A stretch of 64,000 bases of DNA from Batrachochytrium dendrobatidis JAM81 (taxonomy: Eukaryota; Chytridiomycota; Chytridiomycetes; Rhizophydiales), in contig NW_006281106.1 in NCBI RefSeq assembly GCF_000203795.2, positions 687,302 through 751,301 on the forward strand, in the 5' to 3' direction. Shown here one piece after another: positions 1-13,226 of this stretch (position 1 is its first letter; the number at the start of each line of letters is the position of its first letter). Below the pieces are notes generated by a model. The model did no database searches and was not told the origin of the DNA. It was given only the letters and a program-made list of their open reading frames with translations. The position numbers were made by a program, and so were the translations under genes.

Positions 1-174
1 GTGTAATCATACATTGTGCGATTGCCAGATTCATGTGTCATCTTTATCATGACACGATCCATCACCCATACCATAGCTGACATGCATATTATCCTTGTTG
101 ATTGACACTGTCCACATTAGTAATCATGAATTCAATACAACTGCTAACCTTTTGAACCATGTTTTTATTTCTAG
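1..174. repeat. Upstream intron with a decayed repeat fragment
   Basis: No coding exon is visible here; the stretch ends in a splice acceptor (ttctag, 169-174). Bases 9-37 (cattgtgcgattgccagatt) resemble the interior of the TIR element family seen at about 25220 and 55330. The upstream intron of the kinase gene therefore probably carries an element remnant. The similarity is short and judged by eye. Confidence 0.35.
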
Positions 175-3100
175 TCCGTCAGTCATCCGCATATTGTTCG
201 ATTGCATGAAGTGATTGAAACCGAACATTATATTGGCATGATCATGGACTATGCTTCGGGTAATATGAGCATTTTACACATGCATTTGGCTTAATGCAAG
301 CTTTCACTGTGGTTGTATCAAGACTAACCTAAGCTATTTTAATTATAGGCGGTGAGCTGTTTGGATATATTTTAAAGCGACGATATTTGAAGGAAAAAGA
401 AGCTAGTGCATTTTTTGCTCAATTGATTTCAGGTATATATGCATCAACCCATATAATGTCATTGTAGAGTTGTAACATGGTGTTGATAGTGCAGTATGGT
501 TACTGAGGTTTATGATTTGAATTCATGCCAACTGATGATTTGTAATCATTATAGGTGTGAGCTATCTGCACAAGAATCTCATTGTACATCGAGATCTGAA
601 ACTGGAAAATTTACTGATTGACAGTCACAGAAACATTGTGATTACAGACTTTGGATTTGCAAACACTTTCAACTCTGACTCGAGCAAATTGCTGCAGACA
701 TCGTGTGGAAGTCCTTGCTATGCGGCTCCAGAACTTGTCATCAGTGATGGCTATGTTGGCGAGGCAGCTGATATTTGGAGTTGTGGTGTTATTCTATACG
801 CCATGGTATGCGGATACTTACCCTATGATGACGATCCAGCCAATCCCGAAGGTGACAACATCAATCTGCTGTACAAATACATTCTTGAAACCAAACCGGA
901 TTATCCGGAATATGTGTCAGAAACTGCTAGAGACCTCATCAGCATGATTCTCGTTCCAGATCCTCGTTACCGTGCAAACATGTCGCAAATCATTAATCAC
1001 AAATGGCTGCGTTCATACGCGTATATGCTTGATATATCCAGTAACGGACATGCGATAGCTAATGAAACAATACCAGTTCAAAAGGTCCGCGAAACACCAC
1101 CCCAACAGCAAATCCAGCCAAGCTCTCCAACAGCGTCGCCTTCACAGTCACCATTATCAAAAGCCTCATCGGGGTTGTATATTTCTCCACAGTCATCAGT
1201 TTCACACAATACTAACCAAGAAACATTGCAATCGGTGCTCTTGTTTCCACCCCGTTTGGAGTCAATGACGAGCTTGGAAAGCCCTGAGCCATTGGTATCT
1301 GCTGTACCAAAGAATACTCATCAGCCGTCAGTGTTGGACATTGTTCAAAAGCGTCAACGACAGGACCATACACATGAAACGATTGCAGTTGAATCCGTAC
1401 CCGATATCGCATCCGATGGGGTTATTCATCAGATTGATGCAGGAATGGATGCCAACGAGACTAATGTCAATAGCACGTTGATCACTACACTGCCAACCGC
1501 TGAATCATTATCGGTCAACAATGCCGATGCACCAGTTGCCGAGGTTGTTGCGAAACACGATTCTCCCACCAGAGAGTCGAATTCTGTAGACGATAATATG
1601 GAATCTGGTCAGGCTTTTAATACTAAACCGTTCAGCGAATCGCTTACTCCAAAACCATCAGTTCAAACAATAGAACAAACTGCGTTTGCAGAAACCAGTG
1701 CATATGTTACTCAGAAAGTCATGTCATCTCAAACCACTGCATATGCAACTCCTATCAGTCCCACTAAAATGACATCTGGTTCAGATTCTGTTGCATCCAT
1801 ATCTACTATACCAAAGAATGAGCATAGTTCGTCACCAGTGAGCTTGGTGGATAGTTCGATTGACATTGCTGTAACACCTGATGGATCGATTGACATTGCT
1901 GCAGTATCTGATGAACCGATTGTCATTGACAAAGATTTCAACTCTGATATAAACAAGCCAGTACCAGCAAAGCCACATATCAATCTATCACATGTTGTGG
2001 ATGCATCTAATCATTCAGGCAAGAGTCAGTCATTCGATATCCCTCGTGAAACACCCTCATCGATTATAATTAGAAAAACACCATATCTTGAACCACTGTC
2101 CCCTGTCGTGACTGACAATGCACCAAGCGACGAGCAATCTCCAACTGCTCGCAAACTGGTGCAATTCACTGTTGCGGATGAGTCAACCCGGACTAGTTTG
2201 CCTGCACCGTTCTCAAACCGTGGAAAGAGTTTTGACTCGCGCCGTTTGACTCAAGCTGAACGGGATATCGAGTCTGGTGCTTCTGTTGGCAAATCTCGTC
2301 AGCCATCCTTTTTGAATCAGCGTGTTGGAGCTGCCAATCAAGATGGCAATGATGAATCACACGGGTATGCTGGCCTATCCGCGGTACCACGGGCCTCCAT
2401 ATCATCTCAGTATACAACCAATCCAGGATCTGATTACTCACGTCTCAAAATACACAGTGGACCAATTGATCAGCGCGCATTGAGCTCCAAACCACCACGC
2501 GAGCTGATTTCAGATATTTCGGTTGTGCTTGGTAGATTGGGAATGGAGGTTTACAGGGTAGATGGCGAAGATTACAAGCTTCGTGTGGTGCGTCCAAAAG
2601 GTGGTGTGCCCACACAATCGCATAACTTTAGACCAGATTTACCCCATCAGTCGAGCAATGACGCTATTGAAAACACTGTATTCACAGGAGTTGCAGTTGC
2701 CATTCAGACTGATATGCCATCCAATGAAGCATTGCCAGTGGCTTTTGTTTCTCCCAAGGGGTCAAAAGAAATGAAACGTGGCAGCTCGATCAATATAGTG
2801 GGAGGTGAGAACAAGACTAAACATGGCACAAGCAATAGTAATGGTTCGGGTAGTGCTGCGCGTATTGCCAATGTCATTGCATCGTTTCCCATGTCACTTG
2901 TTCGTAGATTCCGCTATCTTGCACAATTTGGACCTCGATATGACAAAGGATTTGACGGTCACACTCAGCCAGACTCTATTCCGCCTGCTGGGTTACCGTC
3001 AATTTCGTCCAAATCAACCAGCACAGCGGATGATATTGGCGAAGTTCGTTTCTATATATCGCTGCATCGGATCAAAAACTTGCCTGGGCTTGCAGTGGTT

Positions 3101-3202
3101 GACTTTAAGCGACTTCGTGGCGATATCTGGCAATTTAAGCGGTTGTACAATGAGATTATTCCTCGGCTTTCGCTGCAGGAACAAACATTTGGACTTTTGT
3201 GA
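175..3202 (+). CDS. kin4: Kin4-like Ser/Thr protein kinase (CAMKL family), 5' end outside window
   Basis: Exons read as 175..259, 349..432 and 555..3202; they join in phase. The first visible exon encodes HPHIVRLHEV and the hinge DYASGGELF; the next encodes the following helices. The main exon holds the catalytic loop HRDLKLEN (about 587), DFG (647), activation segment CGSPCYAAPE (704-733) and the insert DDDPANPEGDNINLLYKYI, which is typical of the fungal Kin4/Ppk1 branch. A disordered Ser/Thr/Pro-rich region of about 600 residues follows. The C-terminus (about 3040-3170) reads VRFYISLHRIKNLPG..VVDFKRLRGDIWQFK, resembling a KA1 membrane-binding domain. In yeast, Kin4 acts in the spindle position checkpoint; that role here is inferred. 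The glycine-rich loop and ATP-binding lysine must lie upstream of base 175 or outside the window. Kinase identity is certain; the Kin4 assignment is likely. Confidence 0.85.
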
Positions 3203-3382
3203 TGTTACACTAGTTTTTGCTAATGTTTGTAATCATTGCACATTGAATGGGTTGAGTCATACATTTATTTTCCTCGTTTTATCATTTTACTCTAATGTAC
3301 TTTATTTTTGGAACTATTTCCCGTCATTGATCCATGCTTGATTCCCACGTCAATGGCAGAAATGAAACACTATATATTGTCT

Positions 3383-5161
3383 TTATTTTGGCGTCATATG
3401 ATTAGCTGTTGGTGGGGACATTCCATTCGGGATATGCAGAGTCTTTGCAGAAGAATTGGCCAACATATGTTGCTGATGCTTCATCATCAGCTGTTGCTGT
3501 ATTCGCTGCTGCTGATCTATACTCCCAGCCGGCACTGTTGCTTCTGCAGCCACATCGCTGATAAGTTGGTGATTGGCTCCATAAAATCCTCTGAAATGGC
3601 CAACATAATACTCTACAGCGACCTTGTTGCCAATGTTGAATCGAATGGTTTCGGCCATTTTTCCAAGACTGGTTCCTTCAATTTCGCCCCATCTTAGTAC
3701 GCCTTCGTATTGTTCTGATCCCATATCGTACACATTCAAGATTGTGTGAATTATTTCTGGGTTGTGTAAAGCGTGTTGATGGTTAGTAATGAGTGCAGAA
3801 TACATATATGCAAGTCAATACAGGTGAATACAGGTGAATACAACATACTATCTCCTATATGCTTTTCAAACTTTAATGTCCGAATGATTCTACGATTGGT
3901 ATTGTGCAACAGCTGATTGCGGTTATTTCCTATTAAAGTACACAAACATGATGAGCACATGAACAACCAATGAAAATGGGTCGTGTAAATGAGTGTTACC
4001 GGCTGAATGATTCAAAGGTCTATCGCTCAGTTCAATTAAAACTTCGCTGTCAGCCATATGCTTTTTACGTCGCCATTCGTCAATAAACGACATTTGCTTG
4101 TACTGTGGAAAAAACTCGCGATCCTAATATTTATAGGCCATCCAAAACGTTGGTATTTCAAGTATACAGTCTATATGAAAAACCATGGCTTTACCTTGCT
4201 CATCATGAGCATCATGCGATCGTTTTCGAGTTTCTTGGTGCTGACGTCTTCTTCTTCTTCCCATTCACGAATACGTGGCTGTTTCTGAGCTATCCTATTA
4301 GCATTGTATGCCTGTGCATTGATTTTACAAAGCACATCGATTGTTGGCTCTAAATACAACGGCTCTTCTACAATTGGCTAAATGGTCCAAAAGTACTCAT
4401 TGTAGATCAGATATTCCATACGATATCAAGAATTAGTTTGTTTCAAAAGCACTCACTAAAGTTTGAGCCAAAAACTCTACACAGGCTTCTTCTGTCCACA
4501 CAGTATTTTCTGCAAGTGACTGCTCATAGCCAAACTGCGATACGTCATTCAACAAACTCGTAGCAGTGGGTTTGAGCACAACGCGTTGAGGTTGAATATC
4601 ACCTCTAGAGCCGGACTGAGCACTGCTGGAAATACTGTTATTTAAAGTGTTGTTTGTAGATTGAGCTGCATGGGATGTAGATGCTTGGTGAGAGGTGGAT
4701 CGAGATGGAGCAGTTCGTCTATGATCATAGAGATCCACTAGCACTCTGCCTCGATCATATGTATTTGGCGGAAGCAAGTGGACAGCTGCTGATGGGATTT
4801 CCAATCGATTGATGGAGTCTATGATTGCCTGGATATATATAACGAGTTGAGTATGCAAGTCGTATTCAAAATCCGTTGTGGTCAAGCAGCAGTACTTGAT
4901 TCTTGTCACCAATATTCAAGTCTAGCAATGAAATTCTTACCCTAAGAGGACCATTGTATTGATATGTATTTTCCTATGTAAAATATCCATACAGCCGAGT
5001 CAGCAATACATTAACTGTTGCAATCCAGAATAAGTTTCAAACAGGTCCCAAACAGGTTCCAAAGCAAGACTGACACTATCTAGTAAAGTGAAATACGACG
5101 GATACAAGTGAAGGGATAATGCCTTGGGTGAATGCTGTTGCGATAGTTGCGGGCCTTCCAT
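3383..5161 (-). CDS. spt20: Spt20-like subunit of the SAGA complex
   Basis: Minus-strand exons: first exon from 5161 (ATG), then about 4963..4941, 4828..4457, 4377..4195, 4123..4000 and 3756..3383. All junctions from 4941 downwards are in phase. The first exon encodes SPKALSLHLYPSYFTLLD, matching the conserved Spt20 N-terminal HLYP motif. The next ones give ENTYQYNGPLR and VHLLPPNTYDRGRVLVDLYDHR, then VVLKPTATSLLNDV and LEPTIDVLCKINAQAYN, the ordered blocks of the Spt20 domain. The last exon (TILNVYDMGSEQYEGVLRWG ... VEYYVGHFRGFYG) ends in a Gln-rich tail. Spt20 is a structural subunit needed for SAGA integrity in the nucleus; that is family knowledge. The donor of the first exon is uncertain, so total length is about 390 residues. 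It converges on the kinase gene with only 180 bp between stop codons. Confidence 0.8.
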
Positions 5162-5773
5162 TCAATCAACAAGTGTATGTAAATAGACTCGAATATTAAT
5201 TTCACTTGAATCGAGTTTAAAGGTTTGTTCTTGACTGCACGTCAAACTCGATGAAATCGGCTTGCATTTGCATCGCTTGTTGCCATCAGAATGCTTGCAT
5301 TTATCAAACATCTGTCATGATTCTTGTCTGGATTTTTATATCATTCTTGTCAAACATCTGCTATTTCTTGCAACTCTTCTCGGCAATTCAATATAATGTA
5401 TTGCCAGTTTAAAGCACGACTGATTCAAAATACTTGATCAGGTTATGCCAATCTCAAATCACATTGCTTAATGTTTAATATTCATCCCATCACTTGAAGA
5501 CTAGTACAAATAAATGTTTACAAAATAGTATGGTATTGACCTAAAAGTAATGTAATCCAGTAAATAGTGAGTTCTAGAGGGGATCTCGTTGGGAGGTATG
5601 GAGAAATAAACTAAACAAATTTACTTTTTCGAAGTTGGCACTGATAAAAAAAGTATATAATTAGTTGACCATGCTCACTGGACCTCGAAAAATGGCAGCA
5701 ACTAAACTCTTGTTCATATGCTAGCTGGTGTATGTGGAAATAGAATCAAGTTGTACGCGCTTCAATGTCATCG
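5162..5773. other. Intergenic, 5' of spt20 and 3' of the coiled-coil gene
   Basis: About 610 bp of AT-rich sequence. No convincing exon, RNA gene or complete repeat copy was seen. It should contain the spt20 promoter and the 3' UTR of the next gene. Confidence 0.5.
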
Positions 5774-8700
5774 TTAAGCAATACTAGTGTTGGAATCGCT
5801 TTCCACAACCTCACTTAGCAGTGGTGTTTCTTCTGATCCAAGCAGTTTAGTGGATACTTGCTGCTCTGATTGTTGTTGAGGTAGTTGCTCCTGCTGTATC
5901 TTTGGAACCGATTTGAAATCTGGTTGTTCCACTTGCTCTTTATGTAATTTAAGTTGCTGTTGTTGCTGAAAATTCAACTGCTGCTGAGTTCGCTTTTGAT
6001 CCTGCTGCTCTTTTAAAGCTTGCTCGTTTTTCTGAGTAAGCTCCTCTTGCTGAATCTTTTTTTCCATATCACGCTGTCGCTTGAGTTCTTTAACCGAAGC
6101 ATCTTTTTTCTCTTGTTCACGCTTGGCCTTTTCTTTTTGCTGATCCAATAGTTTCTGTTTATCACTAACTGCATTGAGAAGTTTGCGATGAGCAACACGA
6201 GCCAGTTGCTCAAATCTGGCTTCGGATGCTTCTTTGAGTATTAGCATATGTTGGCTCTTGGATCGCTCAGATGCCAATGCAAGTTTCAATGCTGCAATTT
6301 CTTGCTGATGTTTCAGATTTTCATCTACAAGAGCCATGTTGATGGGGTTTTCAACAGTAGGCGGTGGTGGGAGTCCTTTGAATGCCTCGGGTGCATCTTG
6401 TTCAAGATCATATTGAGTTTCTGCATTTATAGAACCATGCTGCTCAATATAACGCTCCTTGGAAACCAAGGCGATTGCGTCATAAATGGCTTGTTGGGAG
6501 AGTGATCGAGCTTGAGCATTGAGGGTACGATCATGAATTTTATCATCAGTGCACTCTGAACATATCTTGTGAATCACTGCGGACACAGTGCCTGGATTGA
6601 TAGATTCTGTTTGAGCAGATTTTGACAATGAAACAGTTTCCTTGGTTTCTGGCAAATCAACAACTTCAATATCTTGTGAGTGCTGAAGAAATAGCAACTT
6701 GGCAACAGGCACATGTGGAGATGTAGATACAGTTTTCTTTTCTACTGTAGTAGTTTGAATCGATACATCTGAAGTGTCATGCTTGACTATTTTGGAAGAA
6801 ACGATCGCCTTTGAGGGTTCGACAAAATCGGTCTGTACTGCAGTATCTATAACAGATGGGTTTGATGGCCCATCAGTCTGTGACGCATGAGTTTCAGTAG
6901 CTACAGAAACCAAGAATCTAGCTGGAATAAAGGAAGGTTCTGACAAAATGTTTGAAGTGTCTAGCGCAATAGATTTTGATGCAATAGCGTCCGAGGTATG
7001 ATAGGGTTGACCAGGTGCGGTCATGTAAGGCAGTAAACCGTGGTTTTTGGTAGAAGACGAACCAAAATTGGACCAGTCGTTAAAATCTCCCAAAACACTG
7101 GCAAAGTCCTTGTCCAGCTCACCAAGACCAAGGGCGACCTGATGCATAGACAGACTGGTATTAAGAGCTTGAGAATCCCAACGATCTGTCAAGTTATCAG
7201 ATCCAGTGGATGAGTTTGCATCTGACGAATGGTGCGACTCAATATCCTTGAGCGATTCTGGGGCAAGCAAAGACAGACGCGAGTTTCGTTTTCCAGCTGT
7301 AGTGGTAGACAGCGAAGTTGCAGATAGTGGTGAGCTAGCAATATGTGAGGTGCTGGAAGTGTTATTTTGGCCACTTACAGCGCTGTTGGCTATACTTGGA
7401 TTTTTGATAGAACTGCTCGGTTTGACAATATCTTTGGTTACAGAAACTGGTATAAGACGAGGCATACTACCACTATTGGATTGTTTATCTGACAACGATG
7501 CTGTGCCAAGTTCAAGTTGAGAGCTGGAATTAGATTGTAAACTGGATTTTGAATTTCGAAACAATCGGAACCCGCTTGTTTTTTTGACAAGTGGTGCCGG
7601 AGTAGTTGATGAGGAGCGGGATGCGGGTGGATCTGATTTCAAAAATTCTGACAAAGACATGTCCTTGATGTTTTTGCGCTTCTGGCCTTCCATCAAAAAT
7701 TCGGCATCGTCATCCAAATCCATTTCTTTGAGGGAAGTCATGCGCTGAATAGGTTGTGCAGAAGGACCAGGGATTAGATTAGTTATCGTTGATGGACTTG
7801 ATGGTGGACTTGCAAGCTGCTGCATGAGTGGCTTGGTTGAAGATGTAGTGGGTTTTGGAGGGAAATACTTGGGTCCGGCCTGTTCTTCGGGACCAGTATT
7901 GCGCAGAAACTCCCAGTAAGTTTCATTTTTTTTGGGCTTGGGTTCATCGCCCAGTGCATCGTCGCCTATGACACTGTCTGTATCATTCACCTTGGATTTA
8001 CCGTCACGTAGTAGTGTATTAATGCCTTCATCCTTGTGTCCTGCAGCATCTTTAGCCACCAATCGGATGTCCTGTATTTTTTTAATCTATATTGGATAGA
8101 TACCAAAAATGGATTCAAACACATTTAGAGACTAAAAACATACATAAACAATCTGAGATGGATAAATACCTCAATGTGGCGCATACGCTCAGGAGTTGAT
8201 GTGAGCTTTTTTGTTTCCTTTGTATTGAGCATTTTTTCAAAATCCATTGCAACAGCAGTGTCTTTGACAGCAGAAGTGCGACGGCTGTCAATGATAGCAG
8301 TGAATGCAGATACAGCAGACGAACGACTAGCAAATGATGCCGAGAATCGGTTGGATGGTGACGAGGGTGCAACTACAATACCACCAAAAAGGATTACATG
8401 GCAATCGTTGTGCAGATGGGATAAAGGCAGAATGTGTTAGCTCAGGGTTACGCATGGTGCTCGACAAGATTTCAAAATAAATCAGTGGCATGAAAAGCAT
8501 ATCTGAATGCAAGCTGTTAAACCCAGCATACAATAAAAAGCAACTTACTTGGGGCGGCAGTGGATGGGGAAGCATTACCGGAAAATACTGTGTCATGGGA
8601 GTGAACACGCTGACGAGTCAAAGAAGGAGAAGTTCTGCCTTGTGGAGGAGTAGGAGATACTGGTGACTTGATTGGGTTCTGGCTAGATTGTGCAAGATGC

Positions 8701-9389
8701 GATGATTGTTGGGCTTGTTCATGCAGCTGCGCTTCTATTGACCCCTTGGGGGCTTGTGATTGGTTTGTGGATTGGTTGGGGTAGGAAAAAGCAGCAGTCA
8801 GCGATCCCGATCTAGCACCCACTGATTTTCTGTTGCTTCCAGTTATATCAGTGAGAGTCGTCTTGCTTGCTGAATGTGGTAGAATTGATTTAGGCTGAGG
8901 TGGTGACGAAGTAGGGAGCGACCTACGGGTAGCGAGAGTGGGAGATTTCGTGGCTGAATGCGACAATGCATTGGTAGTGGATGCATTTGCCGATGCAGAA
9001 TTGATGCTACTAGCGTTGCTAAATGGTCGTTGCAGGTAATCGATACTGCTGCTAGAATGAGAGGTTGAAAAGCCATTAGCCTGCGGGAAGGAAAGTTGGA
9101 GGATCGACGAGCGACCAGTACTAGAAGTGGCGGTCAAAGTAGGGGCAGATTGCAGAGTGGTCGTTGAAGCTCTAGTGATTTCTGGTGATATGGATGATGC
9201 AGTAGTGGGGTTTGCTGATGGTGGTAATGACAATGGACGGTCCATTGAAAGTCCAAAAGATGACAGGAGCGAGTCAGCAAAGCCACCATCGCCCTCGCTC
9301 ATGAGCGAACTCTCCATACCGAAATCAAACATCAGTGACGATGAGGTTGATACAGGGCGTCCTGGAGTTGGGCTGGAGCCAGTAGGCAT
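5774..9389 (-). CDS. Large disordered protein with C-terminal coiled coil, unknown function
   Basis: Three minus-strand exons join in phase: 9389..8549, 8372..8170 and 8071..5774, giving about 1113 residues. I do not recognise the family. The N-terminal 300 residues are Ser/Thr/Pro-rich and low complexity. Around residues 300-350 is a more ordered block (AVAMDFEKMLNTKETKKLTSTPERMRHIEDIRLVAKD, read in two pieces across the exon junction). Two short motifs of similar form follow, YWEFLRNTGPEE and LSEFLKSDPPA; comparable ..FL+.T.P motifs occur in other fungal disordered proteins. The last ~170 residues are rich in Lys, Glu and Gln and predict a long coiled coil, with polyglutamine runs near the end. 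Start chosen at MPTGSSP because no earlier in-frame ATG is seen; further upstream exons cannot be excluded. A scaffold or cytoskeletal adaptor is possible but not shown. Confidence 0.7.
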
Positions 9390-9441
9390 TTGAAAATAAT
9401 GTTTGATATTAAAGATGTAAAGCGCACTTGATTCTAGAGCA

Positions 9442-10117
9442 ATGGCACGCCTAGACTTGGAAAGTAGTGTATGGGCAATCCACTTGATATACTGACTACC
9501 GCAAACTGGTCAAACTTGCAAAAGGTGGATTGACCAATACGATTGGGTTTACTCGACGCGATGTGTGGGGCTTGTAGGCACACCAAATGGATCGTGGAGA
9601 TGGAGTATTCGGATTTTTAAGGGTAAGCAGTGCTCACTAAGAAAGTCTTGTTTAAACCTAAACTTGACTATCTATTGCAACGATATTTAACTATGAATAT
9701 GCAAACAATGTTGATTGATGGGCTAAGATTGTCATGGTAGGCGGACTGGAAAGAGGCACGTTTTATCCAACCAATGCTTATGGTGGTGTTGTGGCTCGTT
9801 TACGTAGCTTGTATGAGTGGTATATGTTTTGCGGCTCACTTTTGATGCAAGCTACATCATAACCACATGAATAGGTATAATTGTGGTACTCGAGACGACT
9901 GGTCTTGGCTATTTATTTTCGGGAGGTGCTTCAAAAAGTAAGCTGCATATTGTGCTCTGCATCCATCTATAAATGCGACTAAACCCATAGCACACCATCA
10001 ACCCTAATCATCTTGTGTTCTGATAGCTTTTCGCCTTTGTTTATGGCGCTTACTAGAGCATGTCTGTATTTGAACAGTCAATTGCAGCCCTTGCAAGATA
10101 ATAAATCTGCAATTTGA
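9442..10117 (+). other. Possible small multi-exon gene, unassigned
   Basis: Several short open stretches are bordered by splice-like signals: one ending with VGLVGTPNGSWRWSIRIFK before gtaagc (about 9625); one beginning IVMVGGLERGTFYPTNAYGG (about 9729); one near 9895; and a last one after ttctgatag at 10027. The residue composition looks coding, but I could not fix the frame of every junction and do not recognise a family. An ATG at 9442 is a possible start and a TGA at 10115-10117 a possible end. Confidence 0.3.
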
Positions 10118-10419
10118 TGGTAATAAATGTCAACACAACCACCCAGCCTCTTCAGCTGAAAACAAAAAATGACAAGGCAAAAATAATTATTTATTTATAT
10201 TTCAACAACCCGACTTCGCCATGCTTTGAAACATTGATAGCATCAAATAGGCTGCAACAGCAGCCTTTTGGAAACGCAAGTTTTTCTACTGGTAACATTG
10301 CAGTTGTTTTAGGTTGGTGTGGACTCTAGATGGAGCGCCAAAGTTCTCGCGTCTGAACAAGACCAAACCAAGATCAGCGAGCAGCCGCCGTCAAACCAAA
10401 AGATGACGTCGTCCTATAT

Positions 10420-10690
10420 TGAGTTGACAAGTGCAGCAGATCATTCAACAAACTGGTCATATCAACACAAATCAGATTGACCTCGTGATACAGGAAATAC
10501 ACTAAATGCTCATGCCATTTAAATCAGCAGACAATCTACTGATATTTTCAAAACAATACCATCAATGATAGTTTCTGATGGTTGCTCATTTATCTCTACA
10601 TTCTTGCGCTCTTTGTTGCTAGTTGTGAACTCTGCTGATAGTTGAATAAAAAATGGTTTTGTCCGGCGTGCCAAATCAAATACAAAAAAT
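10420..10690. repeat. Diverged dispersed repeat, second copy near 58400
   Basis: Segments such as gatacaggaaatacac, catgccatttaaatcag and ctactgatatttt recur in the same order at 58440-58510 (gatacaggaaacacgag, cgtgccattcagatca, ctactgatattta). A shared Thr/Ser-poor AT-rich tail with gatggttgct / gatggttact follows in both. The two copies are old and diverged. They look unrelated to the TIR family. No coding potential was recognised. Confidence 0.5.
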
Positions 10691-10881
10691 AATATCTATT
10701 CAAAAAACGGTCCATTTGTAGTGAAAAGATGACATTTAAACATTATTCCGAAACTCTGGTTACACGATAAAATACAAGCGTTTCATTTGACGTGAATACG
10801 ACTGCAAGTCTAAAGAGCCGCATCAACACCAACTCGTTACAATTTAAAGCCTATTTTCTTATATAGTTGTATTGATTTGAA

Positions 10882-13080
10882 ATGGCAGGTTTGGAAAAAA
10901 CTGACATGCATACAGCATTACACTCGTCAAGTACAAACGCAGGACTTCACTTATCCAACTCGAGACTATCGCCTGGAAAGTCTGGAGCTCGTCAACAACT
11001 CCCGCTTGGGCTGCCACGTTCAGGTCAGTCCGGACCAAGTGACAACCCTCAGTCACGTAGCAGGACCAATCTAACTGGTGATGGTAGCATGTCCATGCTG
11101 TACAAGTCAAACTCCAGACTAGATGAGCCTTCAAAGATACGTTCCGGTATACAGAGGCAAAGTTTTCCCGAGCTCAAACGAGTTCCTGGTAAGCCATAGA
11201 TTCGAGTCTAGTGTATTGACCCACTCCAAGTGGAAGCATATGTCTCTGGAACTCATGCTCCAATGGTTTCCATATTGACAAATATGGCTTATCAAGTATT
11301 TGTTTTGGAGCTCATCAACTTATTAGAATATTTACAATATGATAATTATAAAAAGGCGACGGCAGAGAGTCCGAGCGAGAGCCGCATACAACCGGATGTT
11401 TAAAGTGGAGATTTTCAAAAACGTAAGATGAACTCAAGATTCAATATAGTATATCCATCTAAATGGACAAATCTGTTGTTCGACTGCTCGTTTGTGTTTC
11501 CAGATTGATCCCTGCAAGTCAATAATTATACCATGCTTCGACAATGCTATCCAGCCATATTTTTGCATTAAATTTACAAACCAATTTAAATATTTACAGG
11601 ATAGAAACAGAAATATACTCGGTCAAGTTCTCTTTTGATGACGAATTTATCGTGGCAGCATGTGGTAACGCTAGTATCAATGTAAGTTATTTTAAGCTTG
11701 CAATATTTAATTTGAAATCATTTGGCGTCTGTTGATTTACTTTACAAAAACACCAATGTTTTAATTTCACGATTGTTTCAATCATACTTACTGGTAATAG
11801 GTATTTTCAACTAGAACAAATGCACGAGAACTAGAGCTTATACCAAGTGGAATGAAAACTATACTTCCATGTACTTCACTCGCATTCCGACCAGATAATG
11901 CCACATACAAAAACAAAAGTATCCTTGTTGCTGCATGTAAGCGGTTGAATTGAGTTGATCAAACTAAAACCAGTCGCTCAAACAGGCTTGAACTGATTTT
12001 GTAATATACATTGCATTTTGTCAAATTTGAATGGATAATCTAGATGCGGATGGAAGTATTCGACATTGGCATTATACGACTGGGCAACTTCTCAGCACTA
12101 TCAATGAGCCTGACAACCAGATCAATGGTGTATCATATAGTCGCGATGGTAGTCAGTTTGTTACGTGTGGAAGTGATATGCACGTTCGAGTATACGATGG
12201 CCAAACGCATGCACTGACTTTTAGTGCAATGTCCGGGTAAGTTTAGTGTTTATTAAATTGTTTTGGTTAAAACACCCATTTTGTAGATGTATACTGAAAA
12301 TCCTTTTGACAGACATAATGAGGTGACGGCAGGACACTCGAATCGAATCTTTTGTGTCAAACATCATCCCAAAGATCCCAACATGCTAATCAGTGGTGGA
12401 TGGGACAATACACTTCAGATATGGGATAAGCGAATGCGCACCTCTGTCAAGAGTTTTTTTGGTCCCCATGTTTGTGGTGACGCAATTGATTTTAACGAGG
12501 ACGGCTCACTGATTGTCGTGGGAGCTTATGTCAAAGACAATCCATTGACGGTATTGTGCTTTGGACAATTTGAATTTAAAAGTTATACTTTACATGAATT
12601 AATTGTTGGTGGGTAAATTATTGCAAAAGTAGATATGGTCTTGGAGCACTGGTCGAATGATGGAAGCAGTAACGTGGGCCGAGCCTGTTGACGATGAGCT
12701 GCCCATGTGCATGCTTTATTCGGCACAGTATAGTCAAAACACACAGAGTACAACCCCAAACAGGTATATTCTCGCCGGTGGTGGAGGCCTATCTAAAGAG
12801 GCTCGAATATTTTCAAATGATTCTAAAAAGGTAATTCCAAAGGATTGTCTTGGTGTTGATAATCACCTGTATAAGTGCATTTTTGAAGTTTGGAAACTGC
12901 ATAACCAACGTGGCTGATTTGATGCATACTATCAATTAGCCGGCCGGATCCATCACCCACCTCAACAGCGCAGTGTATAGCACAGCCATTAGCTCACAAG
13001 ACAAAATGGTGGCAATCGGTGGAGGAGGAAAAACGCTTATTGTATGCAATATTGAAGATCATTTAGCAGATATACGATAA
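10882..13080 (+). CDS. WD40-repeat beta-propeller protein
   Basis: Eight exons join in phase to about 453 residues: 10882..11188, 11356..11422, 11600..11681, 11801..11936, 12044..12236, 12313..12550, 12633..12830, 12940..13080. The first exon is a Ser/Gly-rich disordered leader. From the second on, WD-type blades are seen: LKWRFSKTIETEIYSVKFS, ADGSIRHWHYTTGQLL, SQFVTCGSDMHVRVYD, AGHSNRIFCVKHHP and NMLISGGWDNTLQIWDKR, then FFGPHVCGDAIDF. The GHSNR..P..P...SGGWDNT.QIWD pattern is shared by a conserved family of propellers found in many protists and early fungi; its exact role is not known to me. The sixth exon is placed at the acceptor after ccttttgacag, because the nearer acceptor breaks the frame. 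A protein-interaction scaffold is the safest inference. Confidence 0.85.
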
Positions 13081-13226
13081 ACACATCAATCTATAATAAA
13101 TCTACAAAGATTGGGGACATTTCACGCATTTGTAAGTTTAATTTAAAACTGTTTCGAAAGTAACAGCCTTTGTCAAAAACGATAGTCAAGTATGATGCTA
13201 CAGCCATTTGTTTAAAAGGCGTAGTA

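Noticed and set aside
10114..10329. 71-codon plus-strand open stretch
   Set aside because: Low-complexity, AT-rich composition with no motif and no splice context.
12287..12312. Splice acceptor before ATGTATACTG as the start of WD40 exon 6
   Set aside because: It gives a stop in the required phase. The acceptor at 12311-12312 keeps the frame and gives the expected GHSNR blade.
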